This document shows positions 1 through 43,929 of a DNA stretch of 64,000 bases, piece after piece. Source of the stretch: Angiostrongylus vasorum (Eukaryota; Nematoda; Chromadorea; Rhabditida; Metastrongylidae); contig JADANN010000034.1 of assembly GCA_018806985.1 (NCBI GenBank), positions 496,001 through 560,000 of the forward strand. Direction: 5' to 3'. The position numbers were made by a program, and so were the translations under genes. Every line of letters begins with the position of its first letter. The first letter of the stretch is position 1. Under the pieces are notes generated by a model, which was given only the letters and a program-made list of their open reading frames with translations, had not been told where the DNA came from and did not search any database.

Positions 1-172
1 GTTTGCGCCACTGAGGTTTGTGCTTGGTGTTCTCTCGATGAAAAGTATCCAACATCTATCATCCACTATTTTAATCCTCTGCTCTGTAAGATAAAGTCAC
101 TTTTTTATGGTATCTACGCATCCAAAGGATTGTCAATCGTCATTCCCGGATCTTGTGTGTCAGTGTAAACAG

Positions 173-304
173 GCGTCGCGTTGCCCTTCACCTCAAGAAT
201 TTCGCCAATCCTGCACTCCTACGAGACTCCGCCACCAACGTCGACGCCAGAAAATCCTCGCCCATCGAGAGGTCCCGCAATCGATTATCTAACTCAGGAT
301 TTAT
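173..304 (+). CDS. Possible Pro-rich upstream exon of the kinase gene
   Basis: After an acceptor-like aacag at 168-172 an open frame reads through HSYETPPPTSTPENP and RPSRGPAIDYLTQDL to a GT at 305. The exon would end in phase 1, exactly the phase needed by the kinase exon at 13544 (giving ...TQDLYVDEPPLFDAK). Proline-rich linkers N-terminal to the kinase are common in this family. Against it: the implied intron is 13.2 kb, the donor (GTTTAT) is only fair, and another frame of the same stretch is also open. This is a prediction from phase and composition only. Confidence 0.4.
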
Positions 305-2585
305 GTTTATTTTAGCGCTTACACACAGGTCTCACTTTATCGACGCTTTTCTCCCTAAATTATAAGTAATTTGTTAGCTTCATTCATCAGGAGGATTCAT
401 AAACTATTACACATTTGTTCTAGTTTAAATTTTAAGCGGAATGTATAATTGATTGGTAGGCATCGTGTTGTAAAGTACGACCAGGATGAAAGCACTTTTT
501 GATCACCTGTTAAGCCTAGGTATATGTTCGTTAATAATCGTTCCCATGCAGGATGATTTGAAGTTATTAGTGAAAACTTCTGAAGAATTTTTTATGACCG
601 AAGTAGACCTTAGCTCATTTATTGCTCTTTAAGACAAGACCTCATCAGTTCATGACTTCGTATTTAAATTGAGTTTTTTAATCGCCCACTTCTTAAGACT
701 AACCAGTTACTCGTGAGATTCCTCCTTTATTTCCTTTTTTTTCTTCAAATTTCATCGAATAAGTGTTATGTCAATCAAAAGCGATAGATTTAGCTCAGAG
801 CAAAGTTGTGTTCTCCAAAATTGATTATCACCATCAAAATTTTCGTTTTAACTTCGCCTTATCTAACGATGTAACAATGAAAATGAAATGGCGATGCCCG
901 ACATTTTTTGTTCTCGCTCTTAGGCTCGAATGCTCTTTCTGATATGATTCGTTAGATCTGTTCTATTTGGTCGTCTGTTTCTCTCCATCCGTCCGTTTCA
1001 TCCATTCGCAGAATTCTGTTGAGTCAGAGAATTATATTCTGTGGTAATGCAGATACGAAAATCCATTTCAATTCAAATGCTTGTGTACAGCACAAAGAAA
1101 AACAAATCTTAGTGTTTTCTTTTTTCGGATTCCATCTTCTCGGTTACGGTTTTTTGTTTTGAAGTTTCGATTTCGGTGGAGGGCATACGAGCACTGTACG
1201 AGTTCTGTGTTTTCCATGAAAACACAGCCGATCATTGGTACCTCATTGTCTATTCTACAACTTGTGCCCCTTTATTTACATATTTTATCGTCAACTCGGG
1301 TTAAAACTCATTCAGATTCTGATCTGATGTTTTCCAGTGCATGATTAACTAAACCGATGATGATAAACACTTCTGATTACGGCGATTATTTCTGTATTTG
1401 CAAATAATTGCTACATCTTTGTTACGTAAGGCAGGTCTCTGCTTGACATACTCGCCGTTTTTTGATAGAATGAAAATAGTCGTCATTAGATTTCTGATGT
1501 TCTCACTTGAGAGTCAAGTTTTGTACTGGTTTTTATTGCCTATTTACCATCACGTATATCTTTTTTCTGTTTCATTAAGGTTTCCCTTTCAGAATTCCTC
1601 AAAGAAAGACTTGTTCCGATTAATATCCCTCAGTAGAGCTTGCCGATGGTAATTAAAATTAAGAAGTGGGAGCATAGCAGATGCAGCGGTTAGAAATACC
1701 ATGCAATATAAGGATCGTTCGACCCTTCCCCCTTCGAAGAAGCACACGTCAATTTAGGAAGACTAGCAACTACCTGTGCTGAAAAGCTGAATACCCTAAA
1801 GAAGAGCTATCCGTGGACTTTGTACAGGCTCAACTTGACCAGTTTTCACTCCACATTCATAATGAAGAACAAAATCCCTAGAAAGCAGTCGAACTTAAAC
1901 GGAAATTCGAACACCTCCGTGGATGACGACAGCAAGACAAGGAGCCGAATGAAAGAATTGTACTAACTGCTCAAGTAACAGTAATAATGGTGGGAATAGA
2001 GAAAGCGAAATCATCAATGCATTACTACGAGGGGTACAAGTGAATAAATAACACCGAGTATCAAAAAGAAAAAATCTCTATTCTATAACAATTGGCTTAA
2101 TATTAAAAATCTCACGACCGCTACTATTACGCTCACGTCGTGAAACTTGCTACAGTTAGCCACACATCTGCGTGAGGCGTCGTAAGTTGACGAACAAAAG
2201 GATTGACGGCGAATCAAAAATTATGGGTTTTGAAAGAAGTGAAGATTTTCTGGCAATATTGGAGCCAGTGTATTGGTACCAGATGGCAATCGATGTGGAT
2301 CGACTCCAAGAAATAAACTCCTCACTATTTTGGTAGAGCCTTGCAAATTGCGCACCCGGTCCTGATTCTTAGTTGGGCGATTCGTCTGTGAGTGCCTTAT
2401 CGAAAGAAAAAGCAGCAAAAATAAAGGGTTCTTTCCAAATGTGTCACTATTTTTGCGGCCCTTGAAAGAGCAGATCCACCCTACTTAGACAACTACGACG
2501 TCCAAAATGTGGATGGTATGGAAATTTCGTTGGTGTCGGTTACAATCATTGTCATAGTTTTAATTTTTATCAACACCGTCAACTA

Positions 2586-2990
2586 TAAATTCAGTGATGC
2601 TGACATATTTACAATACTCGGACCACAGGTGTCTGCGGTGGGGGAACGAACGCCCATGAGGCCCGAATTGGCAATGAACTCAGTTAAGCTGAGCTGTAGT
2701 TATAATCACAATTTTAACTTTATTATTTATTGCCTACTCTTTTTTAATGGTAGGGTATGTTGCAAAATATATTTGCGCTTCCCAGATCCAGTCCCGCTGA
2801 CGGGTGATTGTTGATGGCACTGATCGACAGAACTAGCTGAGAGAGAGGCGAAACTAAGGAGCCGCCTACTGATGATGGTGAACGCGTTACCCCCGGAAAG
2901 AGTATTGGCGCGTTCGTTTCCCACCGCAGACACCTGCGGTCCTTAGTTTTGCAAATATCTCAGCATCAATGAAGTTATATTTCGAAAAAT
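2586..2990. repeat. Fold-back MITE, copy 1
   Basis: Terminal inverted repeats GATGCTGA(G/C)ATATTTGCAA at 2597 and its complement at about 2955-2970. Subterminal parts ACCGCAGGTGTCTGCGGT also face each other, making long snap-back arms. Confidence 0.75.
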
Positions 2991-4984
2991 ACCCTGCCAT
3001 TAAAATAGTAGGCAGTATATAATATGTTAAAATTGTCCACTATTTCTTACTAGTACTTTTACTAACCAGTCTTATATTCGCTACCATCACTTGGTAGTGT
3101 TCGAACAAAGAATGGGATTTTAAAATGCTTCCATTATTTTGATTATGTCATATAATGAAAAAATTTGTGGTCTTAGGAAATTCCGAGCATACCGCAGCAG
3201 TAAATGTCAAAGGCAAACTCAGCGGGCTTTTGACTAAACAGAGAGCAATCAGACGAATGCAACAATTTATGCAGATTTTAATACTGCAGAAACACCGCGA
3301 AAAACCTTTTCTATCGTTCTTCGTTATTCTTTACAAGGAAAAAGAATGAAGACAGAAAAAAGATCACTTAATCCTGATAAGCTTCGGCTTCCGATTTTCA
3401 AGTATTCTAGCCTCCATTCACGGAAAATAGTCGTTTTAAAGTTTGAACTTTGAGGAACTATTTGCAAAATACAGCTATCTAGATGCTGACTGTCAATGCG
3501 ATAATGTCAATTAATAAGGTGAACCTCTGAACGAATGGTTTCTAAACGATTCGACCATCTATATGGATCGGTCGATCGACTAGTTGCAGAAATTGCCGCC
3601 GTTCTAAAAGAAATCCTACTCGTGAGCCAACAGAGCCCTCTTTAACCCACAAGGGCAGACAGATCTTCTGTTGATGACCTAATAAGGCAGGCGTACGTCT
3701 GGCGAACCACGCCTCACTTGATAAGCAAAAAATGCCGTGTATGAATATATCACAGCTCCTTGTTAAAGAGCATTTCAAGTCCATTTTACATGTTTGCGTT
3801 ACCACAACCTTTTCTTTTGACGAGTAGCTGTGAGAGCTGGTTTTTTTGATGATCTTCACGCTTTGTTAGAAAACAGAAGGGGCTGTCCAATAATTGTTCA
3901 AAAGCAATACGTTGTACGAACATCAGCAAATCATCGAAAGGCATGATCACGTCGATGAAACACATTGTTCTATCTTTTTGGTGAATATTCAGAACCTAAC
4001 TTGATTCTTTTGACGTGCATTCATGTGGTCGGTTGAAAAAACAGAACACTCAAGAAAGATAACACTCAGCTGAGAACGTCTGTTAGTGCATGAATTGACA
4101 GCTACATCTTGTTTTTACTTTCACACTGAACGTAGTCCATAAATAAATATAATAATATCATAATAAACAGCTAAATATCAAGTTCTCGTATACGGTAAAG
4201 GGCTACATAAGTCAATCGTTCAAGAAGTGAGTTGTTTGGTCCTTCTTGACCAACAAATTCGCTGTCATTTGGTGAAACGGAGACTGAGTTAGCAGACGCG
4301 ACAACAAGTAACGACCATTTGCCGACTGACTACCATTATGCGTGCACTTGTGAAAGGTAGTGTTTCACTGTAGTACAGACATCTCGTCACTCGCCTTAAC
4401 AATAAGGAGTTGATTTTCCCTTCGTACATACGTAGCTTGGAAGTGTGGCTTTTATACTGTTACCTGTACTTATTGCGACATTCTTAAATCTAGTCAGTGC
4501 TTTTTCGCAGAATTGAAAAAATGAGCAGATTTCAAAGCACAATAAAGGGAGAACGGTGTTAAATTGTCCACTTACTCCCTATTATTTTCCCACTGAAGGA
4601 TAATATATGAAATAAAAATTACAATGACGCCGAGGCATGAACAAAATTCGGAAACGCAGGCGAGCTTCGAATCCGCGATTACCCTTTCATGTTATCCATT
4701 GCCCGTTCCTTTGCCTTTATCTAAATCAATTTTCTTTATTTACCCTAACGGTGCTATCAGCAATCACTGTCAACGGGAACGATCTGAGGAGCTCAAATCG
4801 GTGTTGAATCAGCGAGCTGAAGCTGCAATCGAAATCCCAACGCTTAGCCTTTATTCAATGTCTGTTCTTTCTTCATTTCAAAGTACTGTAGAGCTCTTAG
4901 CAACATTATGGTTGTATTCAACATAACACCCTTGCATGAAAAATTAGTAGGGATTAAACAAAAAACTTAAATATTGTAGTTTCG

Positions 4985-5200
4985 ACTGCAGCTTCAGCTC
5001 AGCTGGGTTCAATGCCAATTTGTGCTCTCCAGATAACTTCCGTTGAGGGGTGATTACTGATAGCACCGTTAAGGTAAAAGAACTGGCTGGAAGAGTGGCA
5101 AAGCATAACCCTTGCTTGTGCAGTGGGTAACACGTGACTCCCCTCGCTCCCCACCGAAAGGATATAGTGTGGAGACTCGAAGCTCGCCTGGAGCTCTGAG
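4985..5200. repeat. Diverged fragment of the fold-back MITE family
   Basis: CTGCAGCTTCAGCTCAGCTG, GGGTGATTACTGATAGCACC and a GAACTGGCTGGAAGAG block match the interior of the 7.2-kb copy; the terminal repeats are lost. Confidence 0.55.
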
Positions 5201-7184
5201 TTTCACAAAAGGGGTCGACAATTCTAACGATGAGAATTAGATAAATTGCACAAAAATTTACATGTTTTTGGAGTTGGCTATTGTTTCCCACTTTTTTTTG
5301 TTGTGCTCTTAAGCTTCTGTTGTATCGATTTTTGCTCGACGACAGTTTAATCACTCTTAATATCTTAAATGAAGTCAGCGTCTCCGAGTCATCCAGAATT
5401 TTTTCCGAATTGTGTATTTGGTTCGTGCTTGAACGCCTTTAGCCTTGTTTATGATTATCGTTGAATTCTGATCAATTAGATCCCCTTTGCAATACTGGAA
5501 AGCAGTGCCAGGGTTTACATAGGTGTTCACCACAAGCAGCTGCCAGCTTTTGTGGATCGGAGGAGTTCTTCTCAGATAAGTCTGCTACCAATGCGTCGCC
5601 TCCGGAGGCATGGGAGGCTTCTTTTTCTAGATTCAACCACCATATGTGGATAATTGCATGGTTTTTTTAACCACTCTCCCTTCTGCACCTTTCGAAACTT
5701 AAATATTTTCAATAAATGCAAGCCAGTTTTGTTATTTTACTTGTTCCTATTGACAGTTGTTCCTGAATCTGGTTGATCTTTATCCTAAGCATATTTATTT
5801 CTGACGCAAAAAAGGGGCCTAGAATGATGAGCCTCAATGATTGTGACTTCGCTTTGAATTTAGTTTATCTATATATTGCGTCACAATGCATTAAAAACAC
5901 AATTAAACATTTACGTTAGCGAATATAACTTTACTTGGTCACGTTTCATGGCAGTAGAAGTGGCTGCTTGAGGTGATATCGCGTGGAACGTGATTGCTGA
6001 TGATCTTCGTCCATCGGTTATCTTAAGACTCATATGATTCGTATTCAGGTGATTTTCAACACCGTGGCATACATAACAGTGCTGACCATCTTCGATCCAT
6101 CATAATAGGAATCCTCATCTTTGTTGTGCAAAATAGTGTTCACTTCTTGCTGCGTTCCACAGAGCTAAATCGTTTGTAAAATACACTGCAGGAACAAGTG
6201 TTGCATGGGTATGTTATCTGGATAAGTTCTTCACTTTTTCTTTGAGTGGTACGTAAGAAAAAGAAATCCGTTTTCAGTGAAGATGTTCTTAAATAGAGAT
6301 TGGCATTTCCAAATACAACGTCGTAATCGGGCATGTATTAGCTTTGCATGGTTAATGTTTGGTATAATAGAAAGACGTCATCACCAATTGGAAATGGCGA
6401 ATGTCAACTTTCACTCGAATGTTTTGCTATTCCACTTCTCGCATGACGTTTTCGGGAGGGGCACTAATAGTTCTGAAGAGATGGTATCATCTTGTCAGAT
6501 ACCATACCTTTTTTCGTTAGCGGAACTCATGAAGAACTCTTAACCGGTTCTGTCCTAATGGAACCGAAGACGTTCCCCTTTCAAGGTGCAAGTGTGATAA
6601 AGCAAGTTTTTTTCTTTTACTCTTATAGCACTTCATTAGTTTTTTTCTAACTGGTTGTTTTACTCTATGTTACTGGTATTGGCCTTTGGTCAAAGCTTCA
6701 CGATGCAATTTATAGTTTTCTTGTGCCAACGAGATAGTAGTGCTCTTCAGGTCTTCTCCTGCTGTGATTGCCAATTTAGTCAGAATTTTAGCTTATATCC
6801 AACTGGGTTCGTCTTGGTTATAGTTGAACAGCTTCTCATGACTAATTCAACACTTTGGTTTTCTTTCTTTCTCTTTTAAATCCCTCAATACAAAAAAGTG
6901 TGTTGAAGTGCACAGAGCGATGAGAGAGAGCAAGCAGATTTCTGATTATTGTGTGATCATATAGCTTACAGTTGATATTTATGCACCTGAATTGATGTAT
7001 TTACATCTTGAGCTATATTTTAAATAGTGTGAATTAAACCTTTTAAAAAGTGTGGCTTTCCCAATATTCTGTTTAGGTAATCCAAATACTGAAGAGAATA
7101 TGAAACTACTATATATAAAAGTTGTTTCTTTATCACTATGCTAACTTCTGTTGGCTGTCTACTACAATTTTTAACATCAGGGTA

Positions 7185-7640
7185 GTGATGCGAAATACAA
7201 CCACAGTGATGCTGAGATATTTGCAAAACCCCGAACCGCAGGTGTCTGCGGTGGCGAGACGAACGCGCTATTGCCCTTTCAGGGGGCTAACGCGTTCACC
7301 ACCACATCATGCGGGTTCTTCCTTTCGCCTGTCTCTCTGCCGTGAGAAATTATAATAGGGCAGAAAATAAAAGTTGGCATTTCATTTCAACTACAGCCTC
7401 AGCTTAACTGGATTCGATGCCGATTTGGGCTACCCAGATCAATCCTGTTGCTTGCTTATGCTGATGGCACTGATCAATAGAACTAGCTGAGAGACAGGCG
7501 AAACGAAGGACCTGCATGATGCGGTGGGGACGCGTTAGGGGCTCGGAGAGGGTAATAAAGCTTTCGTTCCCAACCGCAGACGCTTGCTTTTCCGGAGTTT
7601 TGCAAATACCTCAGCATCATTGTATTGTTTTTCTTTAACT
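7185..7640. repeat. Fold-back MITE, copy 2 (longest)
   Basis: Inverted arms of about 150-180 bp: GTGATGCTGAGATATTTGCA at 7206 and the matching TTTTGCAAATACCTCAGCAT at about 7598, with GGGGCTAACGCGTTCACCAC and its complement GGGGACGCGTTAGGGGCTCG inside. Confidence 0.8.
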
Positions 7641-10600
7641 TAGGTAATAAAAAAATAATATATGTTTTATATATGTGTTAAGCAGTTTTTCAGTTTCCTT
7701 ACAAGTCTCTATGATTAATTAACTATTTTTCGATCAATTATCCAGGCTTCTTTCACTATATCTTTATGTAATTCTATATATTTTGTAGAATATTTCTAAG
7801 TGTGCTGCAAGTAATTTCCACTATTTCAGTATTCACAAAACACGTTATGGAGGCTTAAATTTTTTACTGGTTTTACATTTCGCTTTCTTTTCCCCTTTTT
7901 TTCTAAAGAACTTGGTATTTCTGCACTGGACCGTCCAGTAATGGCTAACTTTTTGCTACTGTTCTTCCAGAAATTGAATTCGGCCTCCATTTAACACTCT
8001 TCGGAGTAAGAGGTAGGCAATAAAATCGCTATTATTTACCAATCATGTGAAAAACTCTTATCACCTTTCTACTTCAAGCAAAAAAGAAGTTCGTTGCACA
8101 CTGGAGAATTTCGATCTTAACTGCGAATGACTTGAGTTGTTGGGCCGATAAACAAGTACACTTTACACTTCGCAGATGACTCTGCTATAAATTCCAAGCA
8201 TCAAATGGGTGACATAGGAAGGACTCATCAGTATTGGGATCGGCTCGACCGGCGTGCTTGTGAATGACACTCATATCTGAAATTCACATGCTACAAAAAC
8301 CCAATCGACTCCGTCACAATCAAAGCGCTGTTTCATCTCGTGCACATTCTCTCTGAGATTCCTGGGAACATCCATCATATTTTGAGAAAACCAAAGCTTA
8401 TAGATATCATCTATGTCTTTCAATGCTCAAATTAAATCAGCGCTTAATAATTGTTAATTCTATCCATAACGTCAAGCAATGAACAAAAGGAAAAGTTCGA
8501 AAACTGCCTAGATTTCGTCTGTGATTTCATACTTCATTCATGATGCAAAGGCTTGTGTACTGTTCTCTGTGGCGCTCGAAGGATGTCGTCTAGTTGTTGT
8601 TCATTCGAATAGATGTGCTTCATTCTGGAAGGCTGTGTTTATGGTGTTGTCTGTGTTCTTAATCACCTGCGCTGTAAATCGGGTCCACTCGATACAACAG
8701 GTCCGATTGTCATTACCCATTAGCGTGAGTTCTATTCTTTCCTTCATCTTTATTTGAATCATCGCCGATTGATGAACAATAAGAGTGTTCAAATAAAGAT
8801 AGCAGGAAACTGCCAACGAAGTGGTTTTCTTCTCAAAATCCAAATGAGTTCCGTGGTTGATTTATGATGAGAACCATCTCTATGAGAACCTAGCATGTCT
8901 GCCATATTCAGTCTTTATTCGCCCTAATAGGATAAAAAAAAACATATGTTCGGCGAATTACGGGACTGAAGGGAAAATGAAACGATCGCTATAATCGCCA
9001 TTGAAGAAATTGAAAAGGAAGTACACCTACACGAAGTTCATGATATCTTGATTTAAGTATTGTTGAACTACAGCGAGCATCGAAAGTTTTTTTTTCCAGA
9101 CTGGAGAGAATTCGATAAGTGTGATTGCAACTCTTGTTTATTCTGTTCAGTTAGTGACTTATATTGAAGAAATAAATTATTCAACATGGGTACCACTGCT
9201 TCACTTGCCTACTTTCTAGCAAAAACTGATTGCGCTCAAGTTGCTTTCAAATATTAGACCAGTTTTCATACGGTATTCGCCGACGGTGTATTTGCGTACT
9301 ATAATAGAAATCATTATGAAAGCGCAAAATTCCTTGATGAACTCTAAGACTCACCGGACTAGAATTTGTGGGACAGGCAATTTAGTGATAACTATTTCCA
9401 CCGATTTTTCGAAATAGAACGTAGAAGGATAATGCTTTTGAATCGTTCTCCAACATATTTCTACGGTCTGCTAGAGATATGCCTCTAAATCGAGGAATAC
9501 AGTTAGTTCTCAGGGCGTTTTCACCACATATGGTCTGTGTATCTTGCATAAAGTTACTAGCTCATACTATTACTAAGTTCGGACTGATATGTCTTTAAGA
9601 AAGATAGGATGGAAAACGATAGCGGTCTTTTATTTGACATTTTTTTCGCCCTTCTAATGATTAAATCTTTTTTAGACATCTGTTTTAAATCTCTACATTT
9701 TCTTTATTATGCTCAAGAGAATCACTGGCGATCCTCTGCCTATCATTCGCTTAGTCTCGTCATTCTCATTTGCTCCCTTTCTCCTTCACCATCTCAGCCT
9801 ACCTTATACTTTTTTCTCTCCTCTTCGAAAATGGTAATATAATTATTCAGTCTTGTTCTGTTACACCCCTTTTCCACTTGGAGTACAACACGATCGAAAA
9901 TTACTCAATCCTTGGTTGTAACACTCACGGATGTTTTATCGATTTAAAATTGTAGTACTTGTTTTGGTGCCTAAATGAACCGTTCCTACATAATATGCAG
10001 TATGGTCCAACATTTCTTCCATTCATTCTATTGTACTGATCTCATCATATATCCAACAAGGTGATTAATTTCGTGTGCGGGTTCGATAGCGTCTTGATTT
10101 TCCATCTTCATTCCTAACTGATATGTTAACCGATGTTTGCATATGGTTTTCCCAAGTCCGAAGATGCCCACCCAGAGCATTCCCATGTATTCACCGCAGG
10201 CTTTTGCCGGTCGTTGCGGATCGGACGGCGGTTTGCTGCACTATGACCTTAGATTTTCTGCATGACATTTGTGAAAGGAATCAGTGTTTTTTACAATAGC
10301 TGTGACAACTCATGAACACGGTTGCTCTTATCAGAACATATGAGATTTATCAAAATATTTTTTTAGAAACACTGGTAATGATGCAAAGTGAGCTATTAAT
10401 AAATTTAACGAATATTTCATATTGGACTTCGTTCTAGTGTTATCAGAAAACCACGATGAAATAAGCTGTTTGACTAACACAAGATGGATAGGTGCCATTT
10501 GTTCTTGAGGGTGGTAACACTGGTGGCGCTCAAGTTCGCACCAGCATGAAGCGTTCCATATTCAAGTAATGATTGAGCATAGTTCACTGGTTTTCTACGT

Positions 10601-11107
10601 TTTTTCGCGTTGTAGTTTTTGAGGACAATTTTTGCGGAAGGAAAATCAAAAAGATTTATTTTAGATGAAGGAGCTAGGCATAATATCTTGTAATTACATA
10701 GACGTTGTCCCAGTGTAAGGAAAGCCAACATCCAACATGAATTCCATGGTGAGAATCAAAGTAACAACTGCTTGTCAGGCAAATGTTTTTCTGTTGAACA
10801 GTAGAAGGGTTTAAGCGCGTTAGAAAAACTCTGAGGCATATTTCTTTCCGATTTTTTTGAAATGCGTTTGTCCATGTTTACGTTTTCACTGGATTGTACC
10901 TTCCTGAAAGCCACTAATATACGGAAATATAGATCGATTTGGGGCAGTTTTCCATCCGGTATCGGTTTTACAAGATACCATGTATTAGCATTTTTAACAC
11001 TGAATGGACCTGTTGTAGAAATATGGTATAAAGTAAATTATTGCGATTAATATTTTCTATCAGTGCACACGTTGAGTATCTAGTTGATCACGCTAAGACT
11101 CATTATA

Positions 11108-11465
11108 GCTTTTATTTTACATGACCTATTTTCACATCTACTGTGGTGTCCCAGCATTTCCTAAATCCGATTCTCTTCTTTGCATCCACAAAGGCTTTCG
11201 AACTTTTCGCATATGCGCTCGACTGCTTGCTGAGGAGTGTCGTTTTCTTTTGAATGTCGTTAAATGCTGCTCGAGTCTATTCTTTCCCGCGTCCTAGAAT
11301 AAGAGTGTCAGAGCGTTTCCAGTTGGGTTGCTGATTGGACCTTTCGCAGAAAAATATGCTACTGATTCCACAGTATCCGAGAGATGAGAGGGTTGGTGAA
11401 CCCGATGTTGACACGACCAGCATCGTACTCGTGACGGATGGCATCACTGCCGCTACGCTACCGGT
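11108..11465 (-). repeat. SINE family 2 (tRNA-derived), copy 1
   Basis: Shared blocks: ATGACCTATTTTCACATCTA at the tail side, TCGTTAAATGCTGCTCGAGT in the body, and a tRNA-like head complement (GATGGCATCACTGCCGCTAC) at the right end, so the element reads on the - strand. Confidence 0.7.
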
Positions 11466-11894
11466 CCCCTCTAGAAGTAGCAAATGTTGGCACATTCTAC
11501 AGCGGGTTTCTTTCCACATTAAACACTTTGGCATATTTTCTAGTTTGATTAGTTACACAGTTAGTCCATTTTCACAGAAAACGATGGTTAGGAATTGATC
11601 TTACTTCATATGTGAGTTGAAATAAGTTGGCATTCCAACTTTAATACACTTCCGGCAACATATATTGGTTTTAATGAATGCATACACTGGTGCTTGAAAT
11701 AAATACCCCTTTTAATATCAAAAAAACACTTTTCAGCTCATGATGAACTTTGTCAGTTGGAATAAAGCTCACTAGATCGTACTGGAGTTTAGCAGCAGTT
11801 ACAGATATCTTAGCGCATAACGAATCCTGTTAGCTCAAAAAAAGCTGTTAGAATGTACAGATCTCTGCGAATAAGAACATGTTTTTTTATTCTA

Positions 11895-12240
11895 GGAGGT
11901 GGGTTGTAGTATAGTAATGGTTAATGATGCAGTTTATCAAGAATCAAGGCGATGGCTCGACTCCCTCCTCAACGTTTTACACCAATCCACGTGGGAACGG
12001 GTTAGCTCAGTTGTCTCCAAAACTGTAAGGAGAATCAATTTGACAGCCATTCTACGACATTTATAAAACAGACAGTAATCCACAAGTAGTACTCGAAACA
12101 ACGCGAAATCCTACAAAATCTTTGCGGACGATGAGTGCGAGGGAAACGAATCGAATTCAAGAAATGCTGAAAGCCACACAGTAGATGTGATGATAGGTCG
12201 TGCAGAATAAATAAAGAATAAGTAAAAATAATATTTGCTG
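11895..12240 (+). repeat. SINE family 2, copy 2 (plus strand)
   Basis: The head has a tRNA-like A region (GTAGTATAGTAATGGTTAATG) and a strong B box (GGCTCGACTCCCTCC), followed by the reversed body with CGAATCGAATTCAAGAAATG and a GAATAAATAAAG tail. Confidence 0.72.
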
Positions 12241-13543
12241 TGATGAAACCCCTGACTAAGCAGAACCCAGAGATCGGATTTCTGTCGTTTTTTTTCGTTG
12301 AGATCGTATTTTGAGCACCAAAACTATTGGACAAGTAGAACTTCGTCCACCAGAACGCGATCATTGCGTCGATTGCCTCGTTGATGTTTGCAGTTGGTGG
12401 CGTTAGGATTTTGAAAAATTTGCATTTTGCCCCTAATTTTTCGAAAGATTTAGTCCCAAATAACTTCGGAAGTGGTGTTCTCAAAAACCATATTTGCTTT
12501 GAAATACATCCAGCTCCGTTCCGTGTGACTATCAAGTTAGCAACAGCTCAAGTGCTCTAGTTGCCTTAAAATTATCAGCAGTTGTTTGTCGAAAAACCAG
12601 CTTCAAGTTCGAGATGAAGCTAAACGATTTTTAAAAAGTGAAATAAGATTTTTGGATCGATTAATCACACTCGTGGATCCATTATTGAAAACCTCTCTTT
12701 CAAATCCTTAGTTTCCCAAGCTTCCCACAAACTACAGCTACCATTACCAGCCGTTACCTTCAGTGTGTTATTAATGTTCAAATGCGACCGTTTGCAAATA
12801 ATATCATTTACGCTTACTATCGATCTCACTTCGTTTTCCACCAAATTCTCCTTCTCATCATTGCGGTGACGAAGCGATGTTGCATCTTCTGAACACCTCT
12901 GTGAGCTGCTTGTACAATATTAACGTCTCACAAGAATCCGTTCACTAACGGTATGCTTTCATATTTACGATGTATCTGACTTCTAGCTTTCACAATATCT
13001 TGGACTTTTCTGTGCATACATAAACCAGCGTTCTTGCAACAACAGTGCATGCAATAATCGTTCTCAGAGCTCCCTTTTTAAACTCGATGTTTCGAAAGAT
13101 TTGGTTCTTCCATTATTTGAAGGATCAGTGTCTAATTGCACTTTTTGGGGACTAGTTGGTTAACGTTGATTTATCATAGTACATTAGCAGTGCGTTAACT
13201 GAAAAAGTTTCGAAACAAAATCGAAGACTCAAATTTAGCGACTAATAATTGCTCGTCTGAAGTAGTCAGGTTTTCTTATCCTGTCTCGATGAAACGGCAG
13301 ATGTATTGCTTCTTCACGTTGTTCGGCTTTTCTTTAAAAGAATTCAATGTTGGTCACTTGAGTCATTTGACATCTGCGTTTCAGGCTTGTATGGCAACGG
13401 AGGGTAAGATCAAAGTCGATGAACACTATCCTACAGGTGCTCGATTTTTCTTTTCCTAAGGCGAACTTTGTTGGTTTCTCTTCAGTCGTTTTTGCCTTTT
13501 CATTTCTTCTCAACAGTCCCTGAAATTTTTTGAATATCTGCAG

Positions 13544-43271
<29,728 letters not shown>

Positions 43272-43626
43272 GGAATCTTAGAGTGCCAATTTTGCTTTAT
43301 TCTATTCTTTATCCTTTTCAATGGAACATGACTGTTTAATTTTCTAGCGTTCTCATGGTTGTACGATTTTTCTACATTTCTGCTTTCCTGGTAAGGGTCA
43401 TTTTGTGCTAATGTTTTCAATTCCTTGAATGCTTTCTATCTGGTGCGGCAGTATGATTTGTTAAAATTACTGGTCTACTGTGCTATTTTTGCCTCGACGT
43501 TTGTCGTCATGCCACTTCTCTATCTATGCTGTGTTACCGAATTCATTAATTTATTGTTATAGCTAACGAGGTGTTTTTCACATACTACTGAAGAAAGGTT
43601 GAAATATTCAAGAAAAAAACCTGGGT

Positions 43627-43632
43627 AATAAA
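43627..43632 (+). promoter_or_regulatory. Candidate poly(A) signal of the kinase gene
   Basis: AATAAA 356 bp after the stop codon at 43271. It is the first exact hexamer I noticed downstream on the + strand, so this gives a plausible 3' UTR length for a nematode gene. Confidence 0.55.
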
Positions 43633-43929
43633 CACTTTGTATTGGTCGTTTAGGCAAAACGTTTTTTAATAGTACGAATGCTTCTAGAAATTATATGTAT
43701 CAGTGTAGGAGGTTGGAGATAGGCAGACGACAAGATAGTGCTTGCTTGTATTACCATTGGCTAGAAAAATCCTAAGTCTACTGAGAATTCGAGCGTGCAT
43801 TCATTTCCGTATACTCCTCAATACAAAATTTATTTATTTTCTTAACCTACATCGTCATATAGAATGAAAGTTGGGAGGCTCATATTAATGCCTAGGTGAT
43901 TACGTGGTCGAAAGAACTCTCATGAAAAG

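Larger units (their letters stand above)
305..13543 (+). other. Long non-coding stretch (intron of the kinase gene if the 173-304 exon is real)
   Basis: It holds the MITE copies at 2586, 4985 and 7185, SINE family 2 copies at 11108 and 11895, and otherwise only AT-rich sequence with short chance frames. I see nothing I can name in 305-2585, 2991-4984, 5201-7184, 7641-11107 or 12241-13543. A locally GC-rich patch at about 10140-10260 has no recognisable frame or RNA fold. Confidence 0.6.

Noticed and set aside
4944..5354. 136-codon minus-strand frame
   Set aside because: Overlaps a diverged MITE fragment and AT-rich sequence; no protein features.
10140..10260. GC-rich patch as a small RNA gene
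   Set aside because: No snRNA, SL-RNA or tRNA signature could be made from it.
12035..12535. 166-codon minus-strand frame
   Set aside because: About half is antisense SINE family 2; the remainder (around 12250-12535) shows no recognisable motif.
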